This document shows, one piece after another, positions 24,765 through 33,345 of a stretch of DNA of 47,234 bases. The position numbers and the translations under genes are program-made. Below the pieces are notes generated by a model. It was not told the origin of the DNA, did no database searches, and worked only from the letters and a program-made list of their open reading frames with translations. Location: the NCBI GenBank assembly GCA_041946685.1, contig JBHGAV010000031.1, forward strand, positions 1 through 47,234, written 5' to 3'. Positions within the stretch are counted from its first letter, which is position 1; each line of letters opens with the position of its first letter. The stretch comes from JBHGAV01 sp041946685. GTDB lineage: Bacteria > Acidobacteriota > Terriglobia > Bryobacterales > Bryobacteraceae.

Positions 24765-26960
24765 ATGTCATTGGGTCTGGAAGACCGTAAGAACGAGACT
24801 CTGCGCACGCTTCCGGGGGACGACGTCCGCCAGATCATGTGGCGCTTCGCCGACCGGTACGACCTCCAGATGGTGGTGCAGTCGGCGCGCGCCGTGGCGC
24901 GCGGTCCGGTCGCCCGGATGGTGGCCGAAGGAGCCCGGAACACCCACGAATGGACCGAGGAGAAGGCGGGCCTGCTCAAGGCCTTCGACGAATCGGGGAT
25001 AACGGCGGTCTTCCTGGACCCGTCGCAGGGCGGTTTCATCGAAGGCCCCAAGAACCTGGCGCTGGCCCTGGTCGCTTTCGAACTGGCCTGGGTGGACGCA
25101 GGCGCGGCGACCAGCAGCCTGGCCAACTGCCTGGCCCTGGCGCCCATTCATGAGCGCGGAACGCCCGAGCAGCGCGACGCCTACTTCAGCCGCTGCGCCA
25201 CGCCCGCTCCCGGCGAGAATCGCGCCATCTGGCGCGGCGCCTTCGCTCTGACCGAACCGATCCCATATGTGGGCGTCGAAACCGGGCTGCTCGGCGGGAA
25301 GGTGCGCGTGGCCGAATGGGAGGAAGGCAAGGAACCGATCCTGCAAGTGGACAAGCGCGGCCGCTTCATTACCAACATGGCCTTCGCCAACTTCGTGACA
25401 GCCGCCGTCGATTCGGCCGACCCGCGCATCAAAGGGAGCTGCATGGTCATCCTGGAGGAGACCGATCCGGGCACCTTCGACCGCGGCACGCCCGCCCGCA
25501 AGCTGGTCCATCAGCTCTCGTCCACCCGCGATCCCGCCCTGAGCCTCAAGGTGCCCGCCAGCCGCATCATCGGCGGCTACACGTTGAAGGACGGGGTGAT
25601 CGTCCCGAATTACAGCCACGGGGAGATCATCGAGGCGGTGTTCCGCCGAACGAGAGTCACGGTGGGTGTCATGACATCGGCCAAGCTGCTTTCGGCGGTG
25701 GAGCCGATCATCCGCTACCACCGCGGACGGTTCCGGGGAGGCGAAATTGCCAGTCCCGGGTCCCCGCGCTATGAGCTGGGCTTGCAGATGAAGGAGGACG
25801 TGCTGCACCGGCTGGTCGACGTCTGGGCCACCGGAGAGGCGAGCGCGTCGCTGGGCTTCGCCGCGGCGCGGCTGTTCGACGAGCTGGATCCGCTCGAACG
25901 AAAGAAGGAGGAGGTGTTTGCCGCGGAAGGAGTGGGGCGCGGGTCGGCAGCCTTCAAGGCGATGCGCCGGTACCAGAAGGATGCGCTCGATGCGATCCAA
26001 CACGGCGGCAGTTCCGGCGATCCGATGGTGCAATTCGTGCTGCTCGATAGCCTGGCCAACGTGCTGTGTCCCGCCGCCAAGCTCTGGAACACCGGCTATG
26101 GAGCGACGGTTATGCGGGAAGCCGTGAGCCTCATGGGAGGCTACGGCATCACGGAGGACTGCCCGGGTTTCCTCGGGCACAAGTGGATGGACGCCCAACT
26201 GGAGGCCACCTACGAGGGCCCGGAAGCCGTGCAGCGCCGGCAGTTGAGCGTCACCATGACCAACGACCTGTTCCTGGCGCAGTTCCATTGCTGGATCGCG
26301 GAGATGCGCGAGATCGCCTCCCGGCGGCCAGGCACCGGCGCCTGCTCACTGGCCACGGCGATGCAGATGTGGCTGTGGACCTTGAACTACCTGCAGAAGG
26401 CCACCGACCCCTCCGGCGGTAAGCTGTACCACAGCTCCCGCCAGGGAGTGACTTTCCCGCTGGCCGATGCGCTCTGCTGGCTGCTGGCGTCGCGCTATTT
26501 CGTTTTGGACCTGTTGGAGTTGGAGGAGAAGGGCGCGGCGAATCCGGTCCTCGCCGAAGGGCTGCCGGGCCTGGTGAGCTTCTACACCGATCTCTGCCAC
26601 GTACAGTCAGCCAGGGCGGCCGGCGAGGTGGGCCGTATCTGCGCGGAGCTGGTGTTTGGCTACAGGCCGCACCCCGCGTGGGACGAGAAGGCGGGCGAAG
26701 TGTGCTATCAGGCTGAGGAATTGGTCGCACTGGAGGGCGTCATGCCCGGGCTGGGCAGCACGGCCGTCGACGTCGTCGGCAAGGACGGCTCCCATCCGAG
26801 CAAGGCGGGGCCTTGCGTCCGCTTCGACGGCTGCGAGCAGTTTGTGCGCCTGCGGGCCAAACTGGACGGTTGTCTGACGGGGGCCCAGCTGGCCAAGGAC
26901 CGCGCGGCGGAATCGCTGACCAAGGTGATGATTCCGGAAGCGCTGGATTACCCCGCATGA
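24765..26960 (+). CDS. Large acyl-CoA dehydrogenase family protein
   Basis: A 731-residue flavin dehydrogenase, roughly twice the usual ~380 residues. The dehydrogenase core spans about 60-510, with ALTEPIPYVGVETG near 165, RRTRVTVGVMTSAKL near 295, GGYGITEDCPG near 460, and the catalytic-base segment YEGPEAVQRR in which E484 matches the glutamate that removes the substrate alpha proton. About 245 residues follow as a helical extension, as in the larger FadE-type enzymes. It would oxidise an acyl-CoA (or another thioester or activated substrate) to the enoyl form and pass electrons to ETF. It overlaps the next gene by 4 bp and starts the ETF cluster. A hairpin at 24719-24733 lies upstream; its role is unclear. 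Confidence 0.85.
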   Translation: MSLGLEDRKNETLRTLPGDDVRQIMWRFADRYDLQMVVQSARAVARGPVARMVAEGARNTHEWTEEKAGLLKAFDESGITAVFLDPSQGGFIEGPKNLALALVAFELAWVDAGAATSSLANCLALAPIHERGTPEQRDAYFSRCATPAPGENRAIWRGAFALTEPIPYVGVETGLLGGKVRVAEWEEGKEPILQVDKRGRFITNMAFANFVTAAVDSADPRIKGSCMVILEETDPGTFDRGTPARKLVHQLSSTRDPALSLKVPASRIIGGYTLKDGVIVPNYSHGEIIEAVFRRTRVTVGVMTSAKLLSAVEPIIRYHRGRFRGGEIASPGSPRYELGLQMKEDVLHRLVDVWATGEASASLGFAAARLFDELDPLERKKEEVFAAEGVGRGSAAFKAMRRYQKDALDAIQHGGSSGDPMVQFVLLDSLANVLCPAAKLWNTGYGATVMREAVSLMGGYGITEDCPGFLGHKWMDAQLEATYEGPEAVQRRQLSVTMTNDLFLAQFHCWIAEMREIASRRPGTGACSLATAMQMWLWTLNYLQKATDPSGGKLYHSSRQGVTFPLADALCWLLASRYFVLDLLELEEKGAANPVLAEGLPGLVSFYTDLCHVQSARAAGEVGRICAELVFGYRPHPAWDEKAGEVCYQAEELVALEGVMPGLGSTAVDVVGKDGSHPSKAGPCVRFDGCEQFVRLRAKLDGCLTGAQLAKDRAAESLTKVMIPEALDYPA

Positions 26961-28810
26961 GCGAACCTGCCGGCCGCCAGACCATGGAGGTCGACATCGT
27001 CTGTGTCGGCTTCGGCCCGGCGATGGGCGGTTTTTTGGCCACGCTCTCGCGCGAACTGCTCAACCCGGACGGCACCCCCTGCTACGAGAGCAAGGTTGCG
27101 CCGGGCATGCCCCTCCAAGTGCTCTGTTACGAGCGGGCAGACGACATCGGCTTTGGCGTCTCCGGCGTGGTCACCAAGGCGCGGGGGATTCGGACAACCT
27201 TCCCGGATCTGAACCCGTCGCAGATTCCCATGGCGGCGAAGGTCGGCAACGAGAAGGTGCTCTATCTGCTCGATCCCACCGGCGCCAGCCGCCGCTCGGC
27301 CTCGCTGAGACTGGCGGACGGGCTTCTCCGAGGCTTCCGTCCAATCCTGTCTCTGGAAGAGAATGCGTTCGACCTGCCCTTCACCCCCGAATTCCTCCAC
27401 AAGGAGGGGGGCTTGGTTCTGTCCATAGGGCAGTTCATGCAGTGGGTGGGACAGCAGGTGATGGGCACAGGCCTGGTGCAGGTTTGGCCCGGCACGCCCG
27501 TGGCCCAAGCCCTGATCGAGGATGGCCGCGTCGCCGGTGTCCGTTTGGTGGATCAAGGCGTCGACCGGCAAGGGAACCCGGAGGCGGGCTATCTGCCGGG
27601 CATGGACATCCGTGCAGGTCTTACGGTTGTGGGAGATGGTCCGTTCGGACCTGTGGGGCGGCAACTCGACGAACACTTCGGTCTTCCCGAAGGTCGTCAT
27701 CAGAGGGACTGGGCGGTCGGCGCCAAGATGGTTGTGGACCTTCCCGAGGGGTCGAGTCTGGAGGAGGGAACGGTCTTTCACACCTTCGGATACCCCGAGC
27801 CGGAGATCTTTGGTTTCCTCTATGTCCACCCGGGAAGGGTCGCCTCCGTGGGGATCTTCGTTCCCTCCTGGCTCCAGAGCCCGATGCGGACGTCTTACCG
27901 GTATTTGCAGCATTTCATCCAGCACCCCTATTTGTGGCGTTATCTCAAGGGGGGGACGATGCGGAGCTGGGGCGCCAAGTCGCTTCAGGAGTCTGGGCGA
28001 ACGGGGGAGCCGCACCTAGTCTTGGACGGTTGCGCACGCATTGGAGAGGGTTCGGGCAGCACGAACGTTTTGACCGGGTCGGGCGTGGACGAGGCATGGA
28101 CAACGGGCGTCCAGTTAGCCGAGGGGGTCATCGAACTCCTGCGCGACGGCAAGCCGTTCACCCGCGAGAACCTGGACTGGGCCTACGTCAGGCGCCGGCG
28201 GGAAAGCTGGGTGGAGGCCGAAGGCCGCGTGGCCGAGCGGGCGCGCATCGGTTTCCACCGGGGCTTGGTGACCGGCCTCGCGGGAATGGCGATGGCCGGC
28301 ATGACCCGGGGCAAGGTGACCATGCCCGGCGAGGCCAAGACACCCCAGCAACACACGGTTTCGTTCTCCGAATACTACAGGAATAAGATTAAGGCGGAAG
28401 AAGTTGACCGTGTCCGCCTGGAGGCTCTAGCCAAGGGGTCGCCGGTGCACGACGCTTTGATGAAGCGGGCGGGCTGGCCGGATATTGAATTTGACGGAAA
28501 ACTCCTTGTTTCCCATCAGGATGCGTTGCTGATGGGAGGCAAGGTGCAGGCCCCGCCGGGGTATGCCGACCACGTGGTCTTCCTTTACCCCAACCTGTGC
28601 GAGACCTGTGGGACAAGGATCTGCGTCGAGATCTGCTCGGGCGAGGCGATCACGGCGAGTGCGGAAGGCCCGCCGCAGTTCGACCGCGAGAAGTGCGTAC
28701 ATTGCGGCGCCTGCGTATGGAACTGCTCAGAGACGCTCGCCGGGAACAAGGAAAAGACCAACATCGAGTTCCGGGCGGGGGCGGGCGGGCTCCATTCGAC
28801 GGAGAATTGA
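26957..28810 (+). CDS. ETF-quinone oxidoreductase-like flavoprotein with ferredoxin domain
   Basis: The ATG at 26957, in the stop of the dehydrogenase gene, gives 617 residues. The N terminus has the FAD fold (VDIVCVGFGPAMGG) and the middle carries GEGSGSTNVLTGSGVDEAW, a typical FixC/ETF-QO region. The C terminus is a ferredoxin domain with eight cysteines: C548, C551, C556, C560 and C580, C583, C586, C590. Classical ETF-QO keeps four ligands for one [4Fe-4S], so two clusters may be bound here, as if a FixC-like flavoprotein were fused to a FixX/ferredoxin. It should accept electrons from the neighbouring ETF and reduce membrane quinone. A helical stretch near 430-445 may sit on the membrane. 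Confidence 0.8.
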   Translation: MSEPAGRQTMEVDIVCVGFGPAMGGFLATLSRELLNPDGTPCYESKVAPGMPLQVLCYERADDIGFGVSGVVTKARGIRTTFPDLNPSQIPMAAKVGNEKVLYLLDPTGASRRSASLRLADGLLRGFRPILSLEENAFDLPFTPEFLHKEGGLVLSIGQFMQWVGQQVMGTGLVQVWPGTPVAQALIEDGRVAGVRLVDQGVDRQGNPEAGYLPGMDIRAGLTVVGDGPFGPVGRQLDEHFGLPEGRHQRDWAVGAKMVVDLPEGSSLEEGTVFHTFGYPEPEIFGFLYVHPGRVASVGIFVPSWLQSPMRTSYRYLQHFIQHPYLWRYLKGGTMRSWGAKSLQESGRTGEPHLVLDGCARIGEGSGSTNVLTGSGVDEAWTTGVQLAEGVIELLRDGKPFTRENLDWAYVRRRRESWVEAEGRVAERARIGFHRGLVTGLAGMAMAGMTRGKVTMPGEAKTPQQHTVSFSEYYRNKIKAEEVDRVRLEALAKGSPVHDALMKRAGWPDIEFDGKLLVSHQDALLMGGKVQAPPGYADHVVFLYPNLCETCGTRICVEICSGEAITASAEGPPQFDREKCVHCGACVWNCSETLAGNKEKTNIEFRAGAGGLHSTEN

Positions 28811-28910
28811 CGCCGCCGGGGGGGCGAAGACGCCTGATCGCCGCCACAACCTTGCCAGGCGAAGCCGAGCTCTGCTACGATCCCGGTGAAAAGGTCTGTC
28901 CGGCTTCTGA

Positions 28911-29912
28911 ATGAGAAGAGTACCTCTAGCTGAGTCACTGAGAATCATAGGCCGCGGTACGATGAACTGGCTGCGGGAAAGGCCGATTGTCGTCTCGTTC
29001 GAAGTGACCGACTCCTGCACCTGTTACTGCAAGCACTGCGACCACGGCGGGCCCAAGGACGACTCCGGCAATTTGAAGCCGGCCGACTATCGCCGCTACA
29101 TGGATTCGCTCCGGCCCTGCGTGGTTCAGATTTCGGGCGGCGAGCCGCTGATGCGCGAGGACGTGGCCGATATCGTTCGCAACATCAAAGACGAAAAGGG
29201 CCTGCCTTACACGATCCTGGTCTCGAACTGGTCTTTGATGACCGAGAAGCGGTATCTCGAGCTTCACGAGGCGGGCGTGGACCAGTTTTCGGTCAGCCTC
29301 GACTTCCCGGACAAGCGCCACGATGATTTCCGCGTGCATCCCGGGCTATACGAGCACCTGCGGCAGGTGATACCGGCGTGCGCGGCGCACGGCTACGACG
29401 ACATCGTGCTCAACTCCTGCATCACCAGCGTGAACGTGAACGACATCGACGCCATGGCCGAGAAGGCGCGCGAGTGGGGGGTGAACATCTGTTACAGCTC
29501 TTATTCGCCGCGCCGCACGGGCTGCCGGGACTATTTCCTGAACACCGCCGGGCAACTGGCCGCCATGAACCGCGGACTCGACCAGGTGGAGGCCAGGCGC
29601 AACGGATCCGGCTGGATCGTCAACTCGAAGACCACGCTGGACGCCACGCGCCAATACTTTGAGAACGGCGGAAGGCCTGGCTGCAAGGCGGGGTTGCGTT
29701 TCCTGGTGGTCACGGCCAAGGGGGAATTGCAGCCGTGCTCGATGCAGTTCAAGCGCTACGCGCTGGGCGACAGGCGGCGCATGGTCGAGGAATTCACAAG
29801 GAACAACACCTGCGATCAATGCTACGTGTCCATCCGCTCCTACCTGGATAAGAGCTTCCCCACTCTCCTTTGGGAGAACGTGAGCGGTTTCTTCTCCTTC
29901 AAGACGCACTGA
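28911..29912 (+). CDS. Radical SAM protein with SPASM/twitch-like C-terminal cysteines
   Basis: A 333-residue radical SAM enzyme. The cluster motif CxxxCxxC is C36, C40 and C43 (with an extra cysteine at 38), followed by ISGGEPLMREDV near 75. The C-terminal half has further cysteines: one in GRPGCKAGL, one in GELQPCSMQF, and the pair CDQC near 310, the pattern of a SPASM or twitch domain holding an auxiliary cluster. Such enzymes modify peptides or small molecules. It lies 100 bp after the ETF-QO-like gene and 13 bp before etfB, on the same strand. A link to the electron-transfer cluster, such as cofactor or protein modification, is inference. Confidence 0.8.
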   Translation: MRRVPLAESLRIIGRGTMNWLRERPIVVSFEVTDSCTCYCKHCDHGGPKDDSGNLKPADYRRYMDSLRPCVVQISGGEPLMREDVADIVRNIKDEKGLPYTILVSNWSLMTEKRYLELHEAGVDQFSVSLDFPDKRHDDFRVHPGLYEHLRQVIPACAAHGYDDIVLNSCITSVNVNDIDAMAEKAREWGVNICYSSYSPRRTGCRDYFLNTAGQLAAMNRGLDQVEARRNGSGWIVNSKTTLDATRQYFENGGRPGCKAGLRFLVVTAKGELQPCSMQFKRYALGDRRRMVEEFTRNNTCDQCYVSIRSYLDKSFPTLLWENVSGFFSFKTH

Positions 29913-29925
29913 ATATACTGAGAAA

Positions 29926-30726
29926 ATGCAGCCATTACAGATCGTGGTCTGCGGGAGCATTGTTCCCGATCCCCTCCAGACGCTGGAGCCGGTTCCCGGT
30001 CCGGCTCTCAAGAACGAGATGATGTTGCCAGCCGTGCTCGACCCATGGGCCGCGCACGCCCTCTATGAGGCCGCCCACCTGGCAAAGAAGGTCCCCGGGA
30101 GCAAGGTCTGGCTGGTCAGTCTGGGCCCCAAGGCCAAGCTCCAGCAGGTGATGATGACGGTCGCGCAGAAGGTCCCCTTCGAGCTGGTGGCCGTGGATGG
30201 ACCCTCCGGAGGTTTCCTCGATTCCTACGAAGCAGCCGCGGCGCTGGCCGAGGCCATCCAAGGCATCGCGGGGCCGGACCGTTCGCGGCTGCTCGTGTTC
30301 GGCGGCTGGGAATCGGCCTCTCGCGGCGCGGGCGCCACCATGCAGATGGTCGGCGAACGGCTTGGGATTACGGACCAGTTCCAGGGCGTGGACGAGCTGA
30401 CGGTTCTCGAGGACGGTTCCCTTCGGATTCTGGAGCGTGTGGAAGGCGGCAAGCACCAGCTCTCCTCCTGCGAAGGGCCCCCGGCCGTGCTGGGATGGGC
30501 GACAGGGAACCTGCCCGAGCCCCCGAACAATCCTCAAGTGGGCATGGCCAATATGCGCTCCATCATGCCCGCCTTGCAGCGCGCCAGGCCATGGAAGCCC
30601 GGAGCGGGCACGTTGAGCTACGAGAGCGTGAAGGTGCCAAGCCAACTCCGGGAAACCCGGATCGTCAAGGACGTTTCCGCCGACCAGATCGCGCGCGAGA
30701 TCGTCGAGTGGATCAGGGGGAACTAG
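29926..30726 (+). CDS. etfB: Divergent electron transfer flavoprotein beta subunit
   Basis: A 266-residue EtfB homologue, the normal length. The start (IVVCGSIVPDP) and 'VLDPWAAHALYEAAHLAKKVPGS' follow the canonical 'NPYDEFAIEEALRLKE' position but are clearly altered. The usual AMP/NAD-binding loop (G-x-x-A-x-D-x-D...TG) is replaced by LVFGGWESASRGAGATM. The end carries EIVEWIRGN. Fold assignment rests on segment order rather than identity. It is 2 bp from the etfA start and clearly co-transcribed with it. Expected partner: EtfA, forming the heterodimer between the dehydrogenase and the quinone reductase. Confidence 0.75.
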   Translation: MQPLQIVVCGSIVPDPLQTLEPVPGPALKNEMMLPAVLDPWAAHALYEAAHLAKKVPGSKVWLVSLGPKAKLQQVMMTVAQKVPFELVAVDGPSGGFLDSYEAAAALAEAIQGIAGPDRSRLLVFGGWESASRGAGATMQMVGERLGITDQFQGVDELTVLEDGSLRILERVEGGKHQLSSCEGPPAVLGWATGNLPEPPNNPQVGMANMRSIMPALQRARPWKPGAGTLSYESVKVPSQLRETRIVKDVSADQIAREIVEWIRGN

Positions 30727-30728
30727 AC

Positions 30729-31676
30729 ATGGAAACGATTCTCTGCCTCGCACACTTGGAAGAAGACGGGTCGCTGGCAAGGCCGGCATTGGAGGCGGTG
30801 AGCGCCGCAAGGTCCTTGCAGGAGGCGCTGCCGGGTTCGAGCCTGGCCGTCTCGGCCGTAGAGGTCTCCCAACCTCGATATGCCGCCGACGCCGCCGCGG
30901 CGGAGGCCGCGGTGCGGGCCGCGGGCGCCACGGTGGTGATCGCGCCGGCGACTTCCCGCTGGTCCCGGTGCCTGGCCGGCGTCGCCCAGAGGATGAACGG
31001 CCGTGTGGACACCCATGTCACCGGCATCAGCATCGTTCAGGGCGGGAAGATCGCCGTGTCCCGGTGGTATTACCGGCAGCGGATGGAGGCGGTCCAGACG
31101 CGCGCCGAGCGGCCCTGGTTCATACTGGTGGACCCCGGCTGCTACCAGGCCTGCACAGGCGGAGTGGCGTTTTCCGTAGTTAAGGTCCCGGCCGCGGCGT
31201 CGGCGCGGACCGCCTTTCTTGAATACAGGGCCCCGAAGGCGGATGAGCAGACCATCCGGCCGGACGCTGAACTGCTGCTGGTGGCCGGGGCCGGCTGGAC
31301 CAAGAAGCAGCCCGACGGCAAGACGCACGTGGAAGAGGCCGGCGCGTTGATCCTGGATTTCCTGCGAAAGACCCAATCCTCGCTCGGCAGCAGCAAGTCG
31401 CTCGTGGACCTGGGGACGGAGGGCCAGGCGGTGCTGCCCTTCCTGAGCCACCTGAACCAGGTCGGCCAAACCGGGTCTACGCCGCGGCATCCCAAGGGAC
31501 TGGCGACCTGCTGCCACGGCGAGGAGCCGCACGTGGTGGGCTGGAGGTTCATCAACGAGCGCCGCGCGGTAAACCTCGATCCCAACTGCGGCTGGGCGCG
31601 CGGCAAGGCGGACGTGCTCTATGTGGCCGACGCCTTCGAAGTGATGGCCAGGGTCAACACGCTATTGGCCGAATAG
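30729..31676 (+). CDS. etfA: Divergent electron transfer flavoprotein alpha subunit
   Basis: A 315-residue protein with the FAD-binding loop QVGQTG kept (near 245), as in EtfA of many organisms. The next segment, usually G-I-S-G-A-x-Q-H-L, is changed to a stretch with C261 and C262 followed by HGEEPH, and the later NKDP segment reads NLDPNCGWARGKADVLYVAD. So the FAD site is partly kept and partly rebuilt. The N-terminal half shows weak similarity only. Two adjacent cysteines near the flavin are unusual. The stop lies inside the convergent purN end (15-bp overlap). Confidence 0.75.
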   Translation: METILCLAHLEEDGSLARPALEAVSAARSLQEALPGSSLAVSAVEVSQPRYAADAAAAEAAVRAAGATVVIAPATSRWSRCLAGVAQRMNGRVDTHVTGISIVQGGKIAVSRWYYRQRMEAVQTRAERPWFILVDPGCYQACTGGVAFSVVKVPAAASARTAFLEYRAPKADEQTIRPDAELLLVAGAGWTKKQPDGKTHVEEAGALILDFLRKTQSSLGSSKSLVDLGTEGQAVLPFLSHLNQVGQTGSTPRHPKGLATCCHGEEPHVVGWRFINERRAVNLDPNCGWARGKADVLYVADAFEVMARVNTLLAE

Positions 31677-32264
31677 GACGCGGCGTCCTTCAAAGCGGAA
31701 GTCGCCCGACAGCACGAGCCGTATGGCTTCGCTGTAAATGCGGTGCTCTTCCTTGAGGATGCGGGCGGAGAGGGTTTCCACCGTGTCCCCGTCAAGCACC
31801 GGGACGGCGGCCTGTATGATGATCGGCCCGGCATCGAGGTGTTCGTCCACGAAATGCACCGTGCAGCCGGTGATCTTGACTCCATGCTCGAGGGCCTGAT
31901 GCTGCGCGTCCAGTCCGGGGAAGGACGGCAGCAGCGCCGGGTGGATGTTCAGGATCCTTTGCGGGAACTCCCGGACGAAGTAGGCGCTGAGCAGCCGCAT
32001 GAAGCCCGCCAGGCATACCAGGTCCACTTCGTGTTTTCTGAGTTCGGCGACTACCAAGCGATCATAGGCTTCGCGCTCCATGCCTTTGGAGGGGATCGAG
32101 ACCGCGTTGAGCCCCCGTTCTCTCGCAATCTCCAGCCCCCGCGCTTCGGGCCGGTTGGAGATGACGACGGCGATTGTGGCGTCGATCCGGCCCGCGGCCA
32201 CGTTGTCGGCGATAGCCTCGAAGTTCGATCCGCGACCCGACAGCAGAATTCCGAGACGTTTCAT
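31662..32264 (-). CDS. purN: Phosphoribosylglycinamide formyltransferase
   Basis: PurN formylates GAR to FGAR with 10-formyl-THF in purine synthesis. The 200-residue length is normal, and the catalytic N106, H108 (in LNIHPALLP) and D144 (in FVDEHLDAGP) fall at their Escherichia coli numbering. The ATG at 32264 overlaps the purM stop by 4 bp, and the 3' end overlaps etfA. Confidence 0.96.
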   Translation of the reverse strand: MKRLGILLSGRGSNFEAIADNVAAGRIDATIAVVISNRPEARGLEIARERGLNAVSIPSKGMEREAYDRLVVAELRKHEVDLVCLAGFMRLLSAYFVREFPQRILNIHPALLPSFPGLDAQHQALEHGVKITGCTVHFVDEHLDAGPIIIQAAVPVLDGDTVETLSARILKEEHRIYSEAIRLVLSGDFRFEGRRVLFGQ

Positions 32265-33307
32265 GCGTAGATCACCCTCGACGCGGCGCCGCGCGGCATT
32301 CCCGTTACGCGCCCGATCTCCCAATGCGGTTCCCCCAGCCTGTCCAGAAGCCGCCTGGCCCTGAGAAGGCCGGCGGCCGGGATCGCCAGGATCATCCCGA
32401 CGCCCAGGTTGAAGGTCCGCCGGAAGTCATCGTCCGGGATGCGGCCCAGTTCCCTCAGCAGGCGGAACACCGGAGGAATGGTCCAGGACGAGGTATCGAT
32501 CCTGGCGGCAAGGCCACGCGGCAGAATGCGGGGCGTGTTGTCAGAAATGCCGCCTCCGGTGATGTGAGCGGCTCCCCGCAGCAGTCCCTTGGCGTGGAGC
32601 GACTGGATGGCGCACAGGTAGCTCCGATGCACCTTCAGCAGCTCGTCGGCCACCGTGCATCCCAGCTCCGGCAAGAACTTGCCGGGCGCGAAACCGGCTA
32701 CTTCCAGCAGCAGCTTGCGGGCGAGCGAATAGCCGTTGGTGTGCAGTCCTGTAGAAGGCAGCGCGACCAGAGCGTCGCCCCGCCGGATGGCGGCGCCCGA
32801 AAGGAGCCTCCCGCGCTCCACGGCACCAACGATGAACCCGGCCAGATCGTACTCACCCGGCGCGTACATGCCGGGCATCTCCGCCGTTTCACCGCCGATC
32901 AGAGCGCAGCCGTTGTTCCGGCATCCTCGGGCCAGACCGCCGACGACCTCTGCCGCGACCTCGGCCGCGAGCTTCCCCACCGCGAAATAGTCCAGAAAGA
33001 ACAGAGGCGTAGCTCCCTGAACGGCGATATCGTTAACGCAGTGATTGACGAGGTCCTCTCCCACCGTCCCGTGCCGGCCGGTGAGAAACGCGATCTTTAA
33101 CTTGGTGCCCACGCCGTCGGCCGAGCTCACCAGTACGGGTGCCTTCCATCCCCTCAGGCGGAAGCCGGCCCCGAAACTGCCGATGTCGGTGAGGACGCCG
33201 GCGTGAAATGTGGCGCGCGCCAGCTTCTTGATGTGCGCAAGCGCGCGATCGGATTCGTCGATGTCGACGCCCGCATCCTTGTAGAGAATGGGCTTCTGAG
33301 TAGGCAT
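32261..33307 (-). CDS. purM: Phosphoribosylformylglycinamidine cyclo-ligase
   Basis: PurM closes the imidazole ring of FGAM to give AIR using ATP. At 348 residues it has the normal size. Family marks include YKDAGVDIDESDRAL at 9-23, SSADGVGTKLKIAF near 62-75, HCVNDIAVQGATPLFFLDY near 88-106, GGETAEMPGMY near 140-150 and the late ITGGGISDNTPR near 255. A GAAGG ribosome site lies before the ATG. It follows the glucuronokinase gene by 38 bp and overlaps purN by 4 bp, so the three may share a transcript. Confidence 0.96.
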   Translation of the reverse strand: MPTQKPILYKDAGVDIDESDRALAHIKKLARATFHAGVLTDIGSFGAGFRLRGWKAPVLVSSADGVGTKLKIAFLTGRHGTVGEDLVNHCVNDIAVQGATPLFFLDYFAVGKLAAEVAAEVVGGLARGCRNNGCALIGGETAEMPGMYAPGEYDLAGFIVGAVERGRLLSGAAIRRGDALVALPSTGLHTNGYSLARKLLLEVAGFAPGKFLPELGCTVADELLKVHRSYLCAIQSLHAKGLLRGAAHITGGGISDNTPRILPRGLAARIDTSSWTIPPVFRLLRELGRIPDDDFRRTFNLGVGMILAIPAAGLLRARRLLDRLGEPHWEIGRVTGMPRGAASRVIYA

Positions 33308-33345
33308 GAGTATCGGAACCTTCAGTATATCGGCGGCGGACCCCG

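Noticed and set aside
24768..26288. A 506-codon minus-strand frame opposite the acyl-CoA dehydrogenase
   Set aside because: Shadow of the plus-strand gene, which carries all dehydrogenase motifs. No family features on the minus strand.
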